64,000 nt of DNA from Hanleya hanleyi (GCA_036873755.1 JAVTVY010018871.1:1-64000), one strand, 5' to 3'; counted from the stretch's first letter, positions 20,392 to 32,918 are shown. The notes: generated from the sequence alone by a model not told the origin. A program made the numbers and translations.

Positions 20392-23300
20392 AGACGCGCG
20401 CGCGCGTGCGGCCGGATAACCCGCGCGCGCGAGCCGGGTCGGGAAAAAACCCCACAGACAGGTCAGTACATGCATTCCTATCATGTTCCCAGGTCACACC
20501 CCATTCACACAGACCCTCATGCATACCCGGATGCAGGCGCAGACGTCAGCGAAATTTTGGCGGGAAAACCCCCACAGACAGGTCAGTACATGTCCTATCA
20601 TGTTCCCAGGTCAAGCCCCATTCACCCAGATCGGAAGTGACGTCATACCCCTAATTTTACATGCACCCACCCATGACCGGATGCCCCTTCACGAATGCTT
20701 CACTTTGATACCTCACTCGAGTCCATCGGACCATTAGTGGCCCACCTAGACCGCAAAACGTCTATTTCCACACCCTTTTCCCACAATTCCCTGTCTGCGC
20801 ATGCGCAGAATGTGGACAACGGCCGAGACACTTCTCCAGGCGGTTGCTCCATCACATATGCTTCACATGGATACCTGACTCGACTCCATCGGCCCATTAG
20901 TGGCTCGCCTAAGCCCCGGAACGTCTATTTTCATACACCTTCTCTACTGCGCATGCGCAGAATGACGTCACTTCCACGTCACAGCCAGCCCTTTGCATAC
21001 TCCCTCACGTATGCTTTACATTGATACCTCACTCGATCCAATCGGCCCACTTGTGGCCCACCTAAACCCCAACACGTCTATTTCCACACCCTTTTCCCAC
21101 AATTCTATCTGCGCATGCGCAGAATGTTGACAGCGAACGAGATACTAGTCCAATCGGATGCCCCCTCACATTGATACCTCATACGACTCCATCGGCCCAC
21201 TAGTGACCCACCTAAGCCCCAAAACGTCTATTTCCATACCCTTTGTCTATTGCGCATGCGCAGAATGACGATATTCCTACCCCACATCCACCCAGTCGGA
21301 TGCCCCCTCACATATGCTTCACATTGATACCTCACTCGACTCCATCGGTCCACTAAGGGCCCACCTAAACCCCAAAACGTCTATTTCCATGTCCTTTGTC
21401 TACCGCTCACGCGCAGAATGACGATATTCCAACCCCACACCCACCCCATCGGATACCCCCTCACATATGCTTCACATTGATACCTCACTCGATCCAATCG
21501 GACCATTAGTGGCCCACCTAGACCCCAAAACGTCTATTTCCATACCCTTTGTCCACCGCGCATACGCAGAATGACGATATGTCAACCCCACAGTCGGATG
21601 GCCCCTCACATATGCTTCACATTGATACCTCACACGACTCCATCGGCCCACTAGTGACCCACCTAAGCCCCAAAACGTCTATTTCCATACACTTTGTCTA
21701 TTGCGCATGCGCAGAATGACGATATTCCTACCCCATATCCACCCAGTCGGATGCCCCCTCACATATGCTTCACATTGATACCTCACTCGACTCCATCGGT
21801 CCACTAAGGGCCCACCTAGACCCCAAAACGTCTATTGCCATGCCCTTTGTCTACCGCGCGTGCGCAGAATGACGATATTCCAACCCCAGACCCACCCCAT
21901 CGGATGCCCCCCTCACATATGCTTCACGTTGATACCTCACTCGATCCAATCGGACCATTAGTGGCCCACCTCGACCCCGAAACGCATATTTCCATACCCT
22001 TTATCCACCGCCCATGCGCAGAATGACGATATTTCAACCCCACAGTCGGATGCCCCCTCACATATGCTTGACATTGATACCTCATACGACTCCATCGGCC
22101 CACCCGTGGCTCACGTAGACCCCAAAACGTCTCTGTCCATACCCTTTTCCCACAATTCTCTGTCTGCGCATGCGCAGAATGTTGACAACGAACGAGACAC
22201 TAGTCCAATCGGATGCCCCCTCACATTGATACCTCATACGTCTCCATCGGCCCACTAATGACCCACCTAAGCCCCAAAACGTCTATTTCCATACCCTTTG
22301 CCTATTGCGCATGCGCAGAATGACGATATTCCTACCCCACATCCACCCAGTCGGATGCCCCCTCACATATGCTTCACATTGATACCTCACTCGACTCCAT
22401 CGGTCCATTAAGGGCCCACCTAGACCCCAAAACGTCTATTTCCATGCCCTCTGTCTACCGCTCACGCGCAGAATGACGATATTCCAACCCCACACCCACC
22501 CCATCGGATACCCCCTCACATATGCTTCACATTGATACCTCACTCGATCCAATCGGACCATTAGTGGCCCACCTAGACCCCAAAACGTCTATTTCCAAAC
22601 CCTTTGTCCACCGCGCATGCGCAGAATGACGATATTTCAACCCCACAGTCGGATGCCCCCTCACATATGCTTCACATTGATACCTCATACGACTCCATCG
22701 GCCCACCCGTGGCTCACCTAGACCCCAAAACGTCTCTGTCCATACCCTTTTCCCACAATTCTCTGTCTGCGCATGCGCAGAATGTTGACAACGAACGAGC
22801 CACTAGTCCAATCGGATGCCCCCTCACCTTGATACCTCATACGACTCCATCGGCCCACTAGTGACCCACCTAAGCCCCAAAACGTCTATTTCCATACCCT
22901 TTGTCTATTGCGCATGCGCAGAATGACGATATTCCTACCCCACATCCACCCCGTCGGATGCCCCCTCACATATGCTTCACACTGATACCTCACTCGACTC
23001 CATCGGTCCACAAAGGGCCCACCTAGACCCCAAAACGTCTATTTCCATGCCCTTTGTCTACCGCTCACGGGCAGAATGACGATATTTCAACCCCTCACCC
23101 AGCCCATCAGATGCGTCTTCACGAATGCTTCACTTTAATACCTCATACGACCCAATCGGTACACTATCTAGTACACAGACTGCCGAACATTCTCACGAAA
23201 ATCCACGATTTTGGGACTACTTTCGGACCGCAGAGGCAGACCGCATCACCGCCAGACCGCATCGCCGAGGAGGAATCCATGCCCCCAAGGTTACACCCCA

Positions 23301-23396
23301 TTCACCCAGACCCACTCATGCGCACACCGCCACAATTTTTTTCTCGCGCATGCGCAGTGAGGCGCCGGGACCTCGAAAATGGTACTATATACTACT
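20392..23396 (+). repeat. Polinton right terminal inverted repeat (about 17 monomers)
   Basis: A CG-alternating block (about 20395-20440) is followed by about 200 bp of paired sequence, then about 17 monomers of about 155 bp, then about 270 bp of terminal sequence. Most monomers carry GCGCATGCGCAGAATG; several have decayed cores (for example CTCACGCGC near 21410, 22470 and 23065). A higher-order pattern is visible: blocks near 21590-22050 and 22060-22620 recur with the same order of variant monomers. Confidence 0.87.
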
Positions 23397-23402
23397 GTTG
23401 TC
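23397..23402. repeat. Polinton target-site duplication, right copy
   Basis: GTTGTC directly after the CTACT end. It matches 12554-12559 exactly. Confidence 0.85.
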
Positions 23403-23452
23403 AGTTATTGGGAAGGTACATGTTTAAATATATATTGGTGCGGATATCTCAC

Positions 23453-23584
23453 CTGGGACTCCAGTATGAATAGCTCCACATGACTGACAGCACTGGCGGC
23501 GGGTGTTCTCGTCATAACACAAGTACCCCCGGGTACCCAGGTGCTTGCATGCCCAATAGGTCTCTCTTCCTGGTGGACACGTGC
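23453..23584 (-). CDS. Host gene exon, A-type module (unit A)
   Basis: 132 bp, acceptor CACAG and donor CAG/GTGAGA. It encodes TCPPGRETYWACK, YLCYDENT and QCCQSC. It lies only about 50 bp from the Polinton right end, so the insertion narrowly missed the donor side of this exon. Confidence 0.83.
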
Positions 23585-24370
23585 CTGTGAAGATTACGAA
23601 CACGGAAGTAATTGTAGCCGTAATACGTCAAGTTTAATTGCAGCTCAAGCTAATCTCTACGGGTGAGAGAGCTATTTTTGAGGGGTGGTATTTTGGACGC
23701 AGAGCGCAGAGTTCATGGACATGGATAATTTTACACATGTTTGAAAAGTAAGTTGTCATCTAGATCATTTTTCTGTCCAAAAATCAGCTTTAAAAAAATC
23801 TACTAATTTTCACCTGAAATTTTGGCCGGGAATTCAATTTTCTGAGCTCACAAATGCACAACATGTGTTTAAAATACCTTGCATTTATCAAGGAGATACT
23901 CTTCTTCAATTAATTTTGGCAATTGGAACTACGTCTATAAAACACACAAGACATTTGCAACAAGGGTACCTCTGTTCTCCATGCATTGTCAGTGGCACTT
24001 GCTGGTTTGATTGTTGCTGTGGGGTATCTGAACTATCTCCCGATTTATCAAATGAAAATTATTTTAATTTCATATGCCAATGAAGTAAACAGTATGAATA
24101 ATTAGTTACTGGCTTATCTAATGTATTACAGCTGCAGTTGACGCCATTTGATTCTGCAGTGTCCAAAATAGCTCCCTCACTGGTACTGTCCACAATGCTT
24201 ATTCTATTGATCTCACAATGCTCTGAATGCGAAGATGGAAGCAGCGATAAACACCAAAAATACGTCAAAGATTCAGTTCTGAGTAGTAGATGGCTGGTGT
24301 CAAGTTTCGTCTCCAAAGGGTCCATTATTTGGAAATTACACGAAAATAACCTCTCAAACATGTCCAAAAT

Positions 24371-27215
24371 TACGCTCATACTATTCAGCTTGTATCACTG
24401 ACGTTCCTACTCTCCTTGTTCCCCCGCTGATTCACATCGCCAAGTTTGCGCCTCTTGGCCGTAAGGCGGCGATTTATCTGGTTACCCAATCGCCGTGCCG
24501 TAATAGCTCGGAGATAACCAGATTCTTCATACTAACCACGATTGGATAACTACCTCACGTGATCGAAATAACGCCACACTGACATTCCATTCTCAAAGAG
24601 AGCCGTGTCTACCCGCGGGAGACCAAAGCGACTCTCATGTAAACTGGTGACATTTTTGAATCTCCAATCTCAAAGCGAAGCAGCATGACATCACTCGCTC
24701 GACCGGGACTATTCTCCCGCGGGTAGACACGCAAAATGGTAAATCTTCAGAAAATTTATGACCTAACCCAAAGATCACAAGATCATTATTGTTTAGCATC
24801 ATCAGATAAACAAGAATAGTACGATCAGACAACATGCAGGCGAAAATACGGTATAATTGACGTAATTCGTTGTTTTCCGCGTTTCAATGGTTGATCTTCA
24901 ATGCAGAATCTAGGTCAACTAAATTTATGTCTGCTACTTCAAACGAGTAGGCCATAAATAAAGTTCAACGTTCAGTTTTATTTTTTTAACAACAAAACTT
25001 GCATAATGATAACAACAAAAATACATATCATAGGGCGTGTGAACAGTACTATGTAGTGAATGAAGAACAGAAATGCTGCAACTGCCTTGCCCTGATCAAG
25101 TACATGTCACGCTAAGAACCTGGCATAGGTAATAAATTTTCCGAAGATGTACCGTCTTGCGGTAGACACGGCTCTCTCTGAGAATGGATCGGAACTGTGC
25201 GAACTACTTCCTGTATTAGATAACTCGCTTTCACGGACAAGTAAACATACCGACAATAATTTGTTCGCGATTGATATGCTCCGAAACGGAAAGAGTCATT
25301 TTCCAATTATATAGCCCACGTTATGTTTAGCAATTGGCTTCTAACTCGGCGGAGTCAGCAGGTCAATGACAAGCCGGATACAGCAGTGAAAATCATACGC
25401 CGCCTACTCACCCCCCAAATTTGGGGGGATGGCTCTCATTTACACGTGAGTTACTCTTTCTCGCAGTAGGGAGTCTCGCGAGACGAGAATGACTGACATT
25501 CTAAACACATTCGCAACTTCTCGGGATCTCCGGTTTGAGATGTCCCTCGAAGGCCATTGACGCCATATTGGACTAGAGCGTGGTCACGTGTGTTTCGGTC
25601 TGTCAGGGAACTGTCAGTGACGTCACGGGAATTATATCTTGCCAATACGTGGCGTGTGTACCATTTAAACTGATGGTTTTCTATTGAAACGTGCTTCGAA
25701 TGAAAAGAACAAACAGTTTTTAGAATATCTGACGTAAATCAGAGACTCGCAGGGAAATATTTGCTGGTCGGGGATTAAGGCTTCCATGAGAGTGATTGGG
25801 CTTCGGAGCCATGCGTATTAAACCGTTTCGGCGCGTCACATCTGGAGATGCATAGGAAATTCATGTTGTCGTCCCCCGAGCGTAGAATCGGTCCCCTTCG
25901 TAGATTTCTGCTCGGGAGTTCCGAATGATTCTAAACAGACATGCCTAATAGTGAGATCACGACTCTTACGTAATGTGTGAGCCATGCCAATATTTTGACA
26001 TCGACACGCCCTCTTACCGCATCTCTCAAAGGAACTTTTTTTCGGTCTTTATTAACAGCATTCTCGTCTCGCGAGACTCCCTACTGCGAGAAAGAGTCTC
26101 ACGCGTAAATGGGAGCCATCCCCCCAAAATTTGGGGGGTGAGTAGGCGGCGTATGATTATCTGGCTTGTCACTGACCTGCTGACTCCGCCGAGTTAGAAG
26201 CGAATTGCTAAACATAACGTGGGCTATATAATTGGGAAATGACTCTTTCCGTTTCGGAGCATATCAATCGCGAACAAATTATTGTCGGTATGTATACTTG
26301 GCCGTGAAAGCGAGTTATCTAATACAGGAAGTAGTTCGCGGGTAGACACGGCTCGCTTTGAGAATGATGTCATGCTGCCTCGCTTTGAGATTGGACATTC
26401 AAAAATGTCACCAGTTTACATGAGAGTCGCATTGGTCTCCCGCGGGTAGACACGGCTCTCTTTGAGAATGTATTAACAGTGAACATTCAATTCAAAATCT
26501 GAAACAATTGAACGGTGTTTTTACGTTACCATTCTAGGCAGCTTGATCTCCTTATATACTCATGGCGATAAAGCGTGGTCTTATCAGTGGGATATTAACA
26601 ACATTTACTGGAATTTATTTATTAATTATTTGAAGGTATCAGTGAACAAATGTTTGCAATCAGTTGACGAACCTTACTAAACAATGAAGGAAGTTATCCA
26701 AAAATCTGTTCACTCTTAACTCAGAAATTAACGTAATTAGAGCTGTTTTGCCGTCCGTTTATTGTTAGTTTTGCCGTTAACGACATATGAACGTTTGAGA
26801 AGGGAGACAGCTAATATTGCTTTAATTCACAGTTGATTGTGAGCAAATAGTTCACAAGTTTCTCGCGTTTTTCCACACAGTTATCACTCATTATAGATGT
26901 CATATACGCTGGGTAATTCATTACTGTTACCGAGAGACTAATCTTGACAGCTCAGCGCCGTCATTTCTTGGAAACTTTTAATGATGACTGACCGAAAGAC
27001 TTCTCACCCACTCAGAGAAAAGATGTTGGTTTCCCTGATAAACAAAGCGGACCAACCAAGACTCTTCCGTAAGAGTGATATTCATTGGTCATTGGTGGTT
27101 GGCCTGTGCAGAGCGCCCCCTTACGGCCAAGAGGCGCGAAATATGCGATGTGAATCAGCGGGGGGAACAAAGAGAGCAGGGACGTCAGTGATACAAGCTG
27201 TTTATCAGCGTAGTG
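24371..27215. mobile_element. Fold-back (nested inverted-repeat) element in unit A
   Basis: Units B, C and D read CCAAAATAGCCC without interruption. Unit A has 2,845 bp inserted between two copies of CAAAAT (24365-24370 and 27216-27221). The ends share AGCTTGTATCACTGACG in inverted orientation over about 80 bp. A second, larger inverted pair lies inside (about 25190-25500 against 26045-26320) and a third (about 24600-24735 against 26335-26465). No transposase frame is visible, so it is non-autonomous. Superfamily is uncertain: the right end begins CACTACGCT in complement, the left lacks the first bases. Confidence 0.75.
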
Positions 27216-27644
27216 CAAAATAGCCCTGTGACCCGTATCAGTTATATAGAAACACCAGTTCATAAATTTCTTAGTAATATGTCTTTGTAGAAACTTAGTG
27301 GATATGGATATCTTAACCAGTATAATGATTATGGCCAACATCAGTCATGTTTGTATTAACTGTATACAAAATAGGTCTTTCGATTATTGACACGGAAATT
27401 CTTTCATGGACGACGGCTGATTATTGATTGTGCGATCTGATGCTTGTTATGCGATCTTCTATCCCATAGACTGTGTTCACATATTCAGATAGGCTTTTTG
27501 GATTAAAATAAAGCAAATAATGATATCGATAATTTCATAACATCATATAGAATCGGTCGATTGACTTTGATATTACTTGCAAATAAACGAATGCTTGCAA
27601 ATTAGAAAAAATTATTACTTAATACGTGAGCAGAGCCTACTCAC

Positions 27645-27923
27645 CTGTAGATTTCAAAGTTGTCACTGGTGGGATTTGGTGTGTCGTGAATTGCGGAGAC
27701 CTTGTCGTTGATGCCAGTGTTCTTTTTTCAGTCGGTACTTGTTTAGATGTTGGTGGCCGTACATTCGATGTTGTTCTTACTGATGGTGTGGCTGGCAGGG
27801 GTGTAGTGACTGGTGGTTGTGACGTAGAGCACGAGTGGCAGCATTCCCCATCTCTGATATTGGGTGAGTAGAGGTGACAATATTCCTTCTGGCATCCCTG
27901 TATCCGGTCGCCAAATTCGCAAC
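27645..27923 (-). CDS. Host gene exon, B-type module (unit A)
   Basis: 279 bp, acceptor TTTAAG and donor ACAG/GTGAGT, phase 1-1. It encodes GCEFGDRIQGCQ, ECCHSC and a Thr/Pro/Ser-rich linker of about 55 residues. It is nearly identical in the four units. Confidence 0.82.
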
Positions 27924-28299
27924 CTTAAACATCAGGTATGAGGAATTAATCTGCCTTCCAATCAGCCTAAATAATAGTAACCATGTCCATCAAGAAGAGG
28001 CGCATGCTACCTACTTCATAACCTTGTTGGGATATGTTCCCAGCACGGTTCAGAAGTAGGCGAGAATCCATCTCGTGCTTTTATTATTATTATTTTTATT
28101 TTATACATATTTGGAATTTTATACATATTTTGAAGTAATGTTAACTGTCAAAACCCTGTCTTGTTTGTTTTCTATATGAGCATAATGCATGAAACTGGCT
28201 TTGAACACCGTATTAGCCAATCAGTGGCCTAGCATGGGGTCAAAGGTAACCCATCCATGTCCAGAAAACATTACCCGGATGTACAAGAACCTGGATGTA

Positions 28300-30856
28300 C
28301 ACTTCCGATCAGCTGAAAGGTTAATGTTAGCGCACCAATGGCGCGCAAACGAAGTGCGCCAACACAAAGGTATAGCGCGCTAATGCCCATGATTATCGGC
28401 TGGCCATTGTTCTAACTCTGTTGAATGTAGTCCGTCGACATGACTGGACACAGGCCGCGCGCTATCAGCACGGTCAGACAATGGCTGGAAGCAAGCTGCT
28501 TTGTTAGGGAGCGATCGTTCACGCGACAGAGCTCAAGAAAATCAGTTGGGAGTCCACGTGGCATTAATCGGCACGAATTTTTAAAAGGAAATAGATTTAA
28601 GATTTATTTTAATCATAAACACTGCTTGCAAAATGGATTGTAATTTGTGCTTCGTCGGACACCTGCTTTCAAAGTTGACCCAGACTTGCGCGTCTCACGG
28701 AATAGCTTTCTGGTATTAAAGAATAGGTATTTGTTTATTGAAAGTTTCATCTTACGGCCGCTTCTCATACAGATGCGCAAGTTCAAGTCATTCATTTTTA
28801 TATATTCAAAATTCTTGCAAATTGTGTTAATTTTGACCATTCAAGAGTAAATGCCCGGGATTTTACTACCGGATTATGCAGTGTATAAAAGAGAATGGTA
28901 AAACGAACAGTGGACCCACATTATTTATAGCTGAAGTCCCTCCCTCCATCCCCGACATCAAAACCAACATTTCAAATGTGTTAATGTATACTTCCTGTCG
29001 AACAGTATAACGGATGTTATATTGTCAGCAAGAAAACAACACTGTAAAGATTAATCATCTCGTTAAGTTTGGCGTAAACAAGTGGAGAATATAAACATAA
29101 CAGTGCATTCTCTCTCTGACGGGGTAAAGCGATATCCCGCTTTCGTCCAACAAAATGCGCGTCTGTGTCTCATTTGAAAAGAAATGAAATGGCATTAACT
29201 TATTGTTTATGTAGAAATCTCTGTTATTGTTTCTTTTTTGTTGGAACGATGAATGCGTGGGCCATAAATGTTAATTCTTATTTTCTCATCGGAAGTTTCG
29301 TGTGCAACCTTTAACAGTCGGGCGGTAACGAATAAAGAGCATATACAATTGGAGTATTTGTCATTCTCTGTAAGGGGCTAATTGATCTTTTGAGTTTCTG
29401 TGTATATTTTGGTTAGGCGGTTGTAACAAGACAAGCCAAAGAGACAACTAGTCTGACCGAGCACTGCATGTTGCCCCGATTATGACCTCGACTCGCCCGC
29501 GTGTCTGAATTTATACGAAGCTGTATTCATTTGAAATGTTACGTTCAACCGTTTTACTGACCGTTCTGAAAGAGGAGGCGGCCTTCGCAATTTGCACACA
29601 CCAACGTTTTATGAATTCTGATAATATATTTATCTTTGGGGAAACTTTTGGTAATGAAGATTATTCGTAGTCTCAACCGAATGTTCACAAGACGGCCGAG
29701 TTTCCTTGGAGCGCAAACAAAAAATAATAGATAATCATTTACAGCATTCTTATTGAAGTCAAATATTCTATATATTTTTTTAATTACTTAGCCAGTAATT
29801 TAAACTGTAGAATAGATGGTGCATCCCCGACATCAAAACCAACATTTCAAATGTGTTAATGTATACTTCCTGTCGAACAGTATAACGGATGTTATATTGT
29901 CAGCAAGAAAACAACTGTAAAGATTAATAATCTCGTTAATTTTGGCGTAAACAAGTGGAGAATATAAACATAACAGTGCATTCTCTCTCGGACGGGGTAA
30001 AGCGATATCCTGCTTTCGTCCAACAAAATGCGCGTCTGTGTCTCATTTGAAAAGAAATGAAATGGCAGAGTGGAAGACGGCCGAGTTTCCTTGGAGCGCA
30101 AACAAAAAATAATAGATAATCATTTACAGCATTCTTATTGAAGTCAAATATTCTATATATTTGTTTAATTACTTAGCCAGTAATTTAAACTGTAGAATAG
30201 ATGGTGCATCCCCGACATCAAAACCAACATTTCAAATGTGTTAATGTATACTTCCTGTCGAACAGTATAACGGATGTTATATTGTCAGCAAGAAAACAAC
30301 TGTAAAGATTAATAATCTCGTTAATTTTGGGAAATATAAACATAACAGTGCATTCTCTCTCGGACGGGGTAAAGCGATATCCCGCTTTCGTCCAACAAAA
30401 TGCGCGTCTGTGTCTCATTTGAAAAGAAATGAAATGGCAGAGTGGAAGACGGCCGAGTTTCCTTGGAGCGCAAACAAAAAATAATAGATAATCATTTACA
30501 GCATTCTTATTGAAGTCAAATATTCTATATATTTGTTTAATTACTTAGCCAGTAATTTAAACTGTAGAATAGATTGTGTTCTTGCCGTACACCGCTAGAG
30601 GTGAACTCTTTGAAAACAATTCAGTGTTAAGCCGCGAAGACTGTTAGCGCGCAATCAGCCAACGGGGAGCCTTTGTTTACCGCCGACATGCTCACAATGG
30701 TTCAGTGGTTTGACCGGACTATATTCTACCGGCACGTGGCGCAACGGTCACATCATGGTGGGGTGTAATAAGTCATGGTGATTAGGCCAGCTCGTTGGCG
30801 CGCTAACGGCGCGTAAACACTGTTCACTAATTGGAAGTTTAAGCTGATCGGAAGTG
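28300..30856. mobile_element. TA-flanked element with CACTTCCGATCAGCT ends (unit B)
   Basis: Units C and D read GGATGTAGGCGCGGACG. Unit B has this split at TA, with a 2,557-bp insert starting CACTTCCGATCAGCT and ending in its complement. The TA duplication suggests a Tc1/mariner-like or related superfamily. No transposase frame is seen. The inner part carries a 385-bp tandem repeat (29821-30585) with one further partial copy near 28946. Confidence 0.75.
29821..30585. repeat. 385-bp direct repeat inside the unit-B transposon
   Basis: Two complete adjacent copies start at GCATCCCCGACATC (29821 and 30206). They share the TATAACGGATGTTATA palindrome and the GGGGTAAAGCGATAT word. A third, separated copy begins near 28946. 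The second copy has a short deletion. Confidence 0.85.
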
Positions 30857-32918
30857 TAGGCGCGGACGTCCGGGAAAGCATCCTAGTACCCGGATGTAGG
30901 TTGCAGACGTGAGCGAAATTCTAGTACCCGTACATTGGTTCTTTTATCGATCGCTCATTGGCTCTTTTTCTCGACCGCTGATTGGTCCAAATGGAACTGC
31001 CCATCGTTCCCAAGTTAATTTACAATCCCCTTTTTGGGTTCAAGCTCTGTATGTCGATGCCGCAACATTGTTGCTGAACCTTGCCGAAAGGGAGACCTTG
31101 GACCTTTTGACCTGGATGTGACCTTTGACCTTTTGACCCGACATTCACCCGTGCACTTCCGGTGATAACGCGCGCGCGCTGCGGCCGGGGCGGGCCAGAC
31201 CGGGCCGGGAAAAAACCCCACAGACAGGTCAGTACATGCATTCCTATCATGTTCCCAGGTCACACCCCATTCACACAGACCCTCATGCATACCCGGATGC
31301 AGGTGCAGACGTCAGCGAAATTCTGGCGGGAAAACCCCCCCCACAGACAGGTCAGTACATGTCCTATCATGTTCCCAGGTCACGCCCCATTCACCCAGAC
31401 CGGCAGTGACGTCATACCCCTAATTTTACATGGACCCACCCATGACTGGATGCCCCTTCACGAATGCTTCACTTTGATACCTCACTCGAGGCCATCGGAC
31501 CATTAGTGGCCCACCTAGACCGCAAAACGTCTATTTCCACACCCTTTTCCTACAATTCCCTGTCTGCGCATGCGCAGAATGTGGACAACGGCCGAGATAC
31601 TTCTCCAGGCGGTTGCTCCCTCACATATGCTTCACATGGATACCTGACTCGACTCCATCGGCCCATTAGTGGCTCGCCTATGCCCCAGAACGTCTATTTC
31701 CATACACCTTCTCCACTGCGCATGCGCAGAATGACGTCAGTTCCACGTCACACCCAGCCCGTTGGATACTCCCTCACGTATGCTTTACATTGATACCTCA
31801 CTCGATCCAATCGGCCCATTAGTGGCCCACCTAAGCCCCAACACGTCTATTTCCACACCCTTTTCCCACAATTCCCTGTCTGCGCATGCCAGAATGTTGA
31901 CAACGGCCGCGACACTAGTCCAGTCGGATGCCCCCTCACATATGCTTCACATTGATACCCCATACGACTCCATCCGCCCACTCGTGGCTCACCTAGACCC
32001 CAAAACGTCTATGTCCGTACCCTTTTCCCACAATTCCCTGTCTGCGCATGCGCAGAATGTTGTCAACGAACGAGACACTAGTCCAATCGGATGCCCCCTC
32101 ACATATGCTTCACATTGATACCTCATACGACTCCATCGGCCCACTAGTGACCCACCTAGGGCCCAAAACGTCTATTTCCATACCCTTTGTCTATTGCGCA
32201 TGCGCAGAATGACGATATTCCTACCCCACATCCACCCAGTCGGATGCCCCGTCACATTGATACCTCACTCGAGTCCATCGGTCAACTGAGGGCCCACCTA
32301 GGCCCCAAAACGTCTATTTCCATACCCTTTGTCTACCGCGCATGCGCAGAATGACGATATTCCAACCCCACACCCAGCCCATCGGATACCCCCTCACATA
32401 TGGTTCTCATTGATACCTCACTCGATCCAATCGGACCATCAGTGGCACACCTAGACCCCAAAACGTCTAATTTCCATACACTTTGTGCACCGCGCATGCG
32501 CAGAATGACGATATTTCAACCCCACATCCAGCCCATCAGATGCGTCTTCATGAATGCTTCACTTTAATACCTCATACGACCCAATCGGTACACTATCTAG
32601 TGCACAGATTGCCGAACATTCTCACGAAAACCCACGGTTTTGGGACTACTTTCGGACCGCGGAGCCAGACCGCATCACCGCTAGACCGCATCACCGAGGG
32701 GGAATCCATGCCCCCAAGGTCACGCCCCATTCACCCAGACCGGAAGTGACGCCATACCTGAGCACAACACTCCTGCGCACACCGCCACAAAACCGCCACA
32801 TTTTTTTTCTCGCGCATGCGCAGTAAGGCGCCGGGACCTCGAAAATGGTACTATATACTACTGTTGTCAGTTATTGGGAAGGTGCATGTTTAAATATATA
32901 TTGGTGCGGATATCTCAC

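Larger units (their letters stand above)
12560..23396 (+). mobile_element. Polinton/Maverick-like element, capsid-gene-only, decayed
   Basis: The ends are AGTAGTATACAGTACC at the left and GGTACTATATACTACT at the right, inverted copies flanked by GTTGTC. The interior (14374-19756) carries seven plus-strand genes matching the structural module of Polintons and adintoviruses: packaging ATPase, adenain-type protease, major and minor capsid proteins, two small virion-type proteins and a membrane protein. At 10,837 bp it is short for the family (usually 15-20 kb). No protein-primed DNA polymerase B or retroviral-type integrase frame or motif is visible. Stops and frameshifts in four genes show it is no longer functional. 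It occupies a host-gene intron. Mobilisation in trans by an autonomous relative is an inference. Confidence 0.88.
19936..28146. repeat. Tandem segmental unit A (Polinton right part + host A/B exons)
   Basis: First of four head-to-tail units. It starts inside the Polinton, at the CCCTGTCTTGTGTGTTTTC word, runs through the right inverted repeat and host exons, and ends at TTAACTGTCA. The next unit starts with CCCTGTCTTG at 28153. Its Polinton-derived part is longer (about 3.4 kb) than in the sisters (1.9-2.2 kb) because the monomer array is larger. It also holds a private 2.85-kb insertion. Confidence 0.88.

Noticed and set aside
20392..23396. CRISPR-like array
   Set aside because: Period is about 155 bp with no constant-repeat/unique-spacer pattern, and the DNA is eukaryotic.
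12560..23396. Search for PolB (YxDTDS-like) and integrase (DDE, zinc finger) motifs in the Polinton
   Set aside because: None seen by eye in any frame; the arms are non-coding repeats. A profile search would be needed to exclude very degraded traces.
24138..24401. 80-residue frame conserved in all four units (also 33617, 37651, 41475) and its minus-strand counterpart
   Set aside because: Conservation is explained by the recent segmental duplication. Neither strand shows splice sites or a recognisable domain. It may be an old transposon fragment.
27626..27871. 81-residue plus-strand frame repeated in each unit
   Set aside because: It is the antisense shadow of the B-type host exon, which has splice sites and the cysteine pattern on the minus strand.
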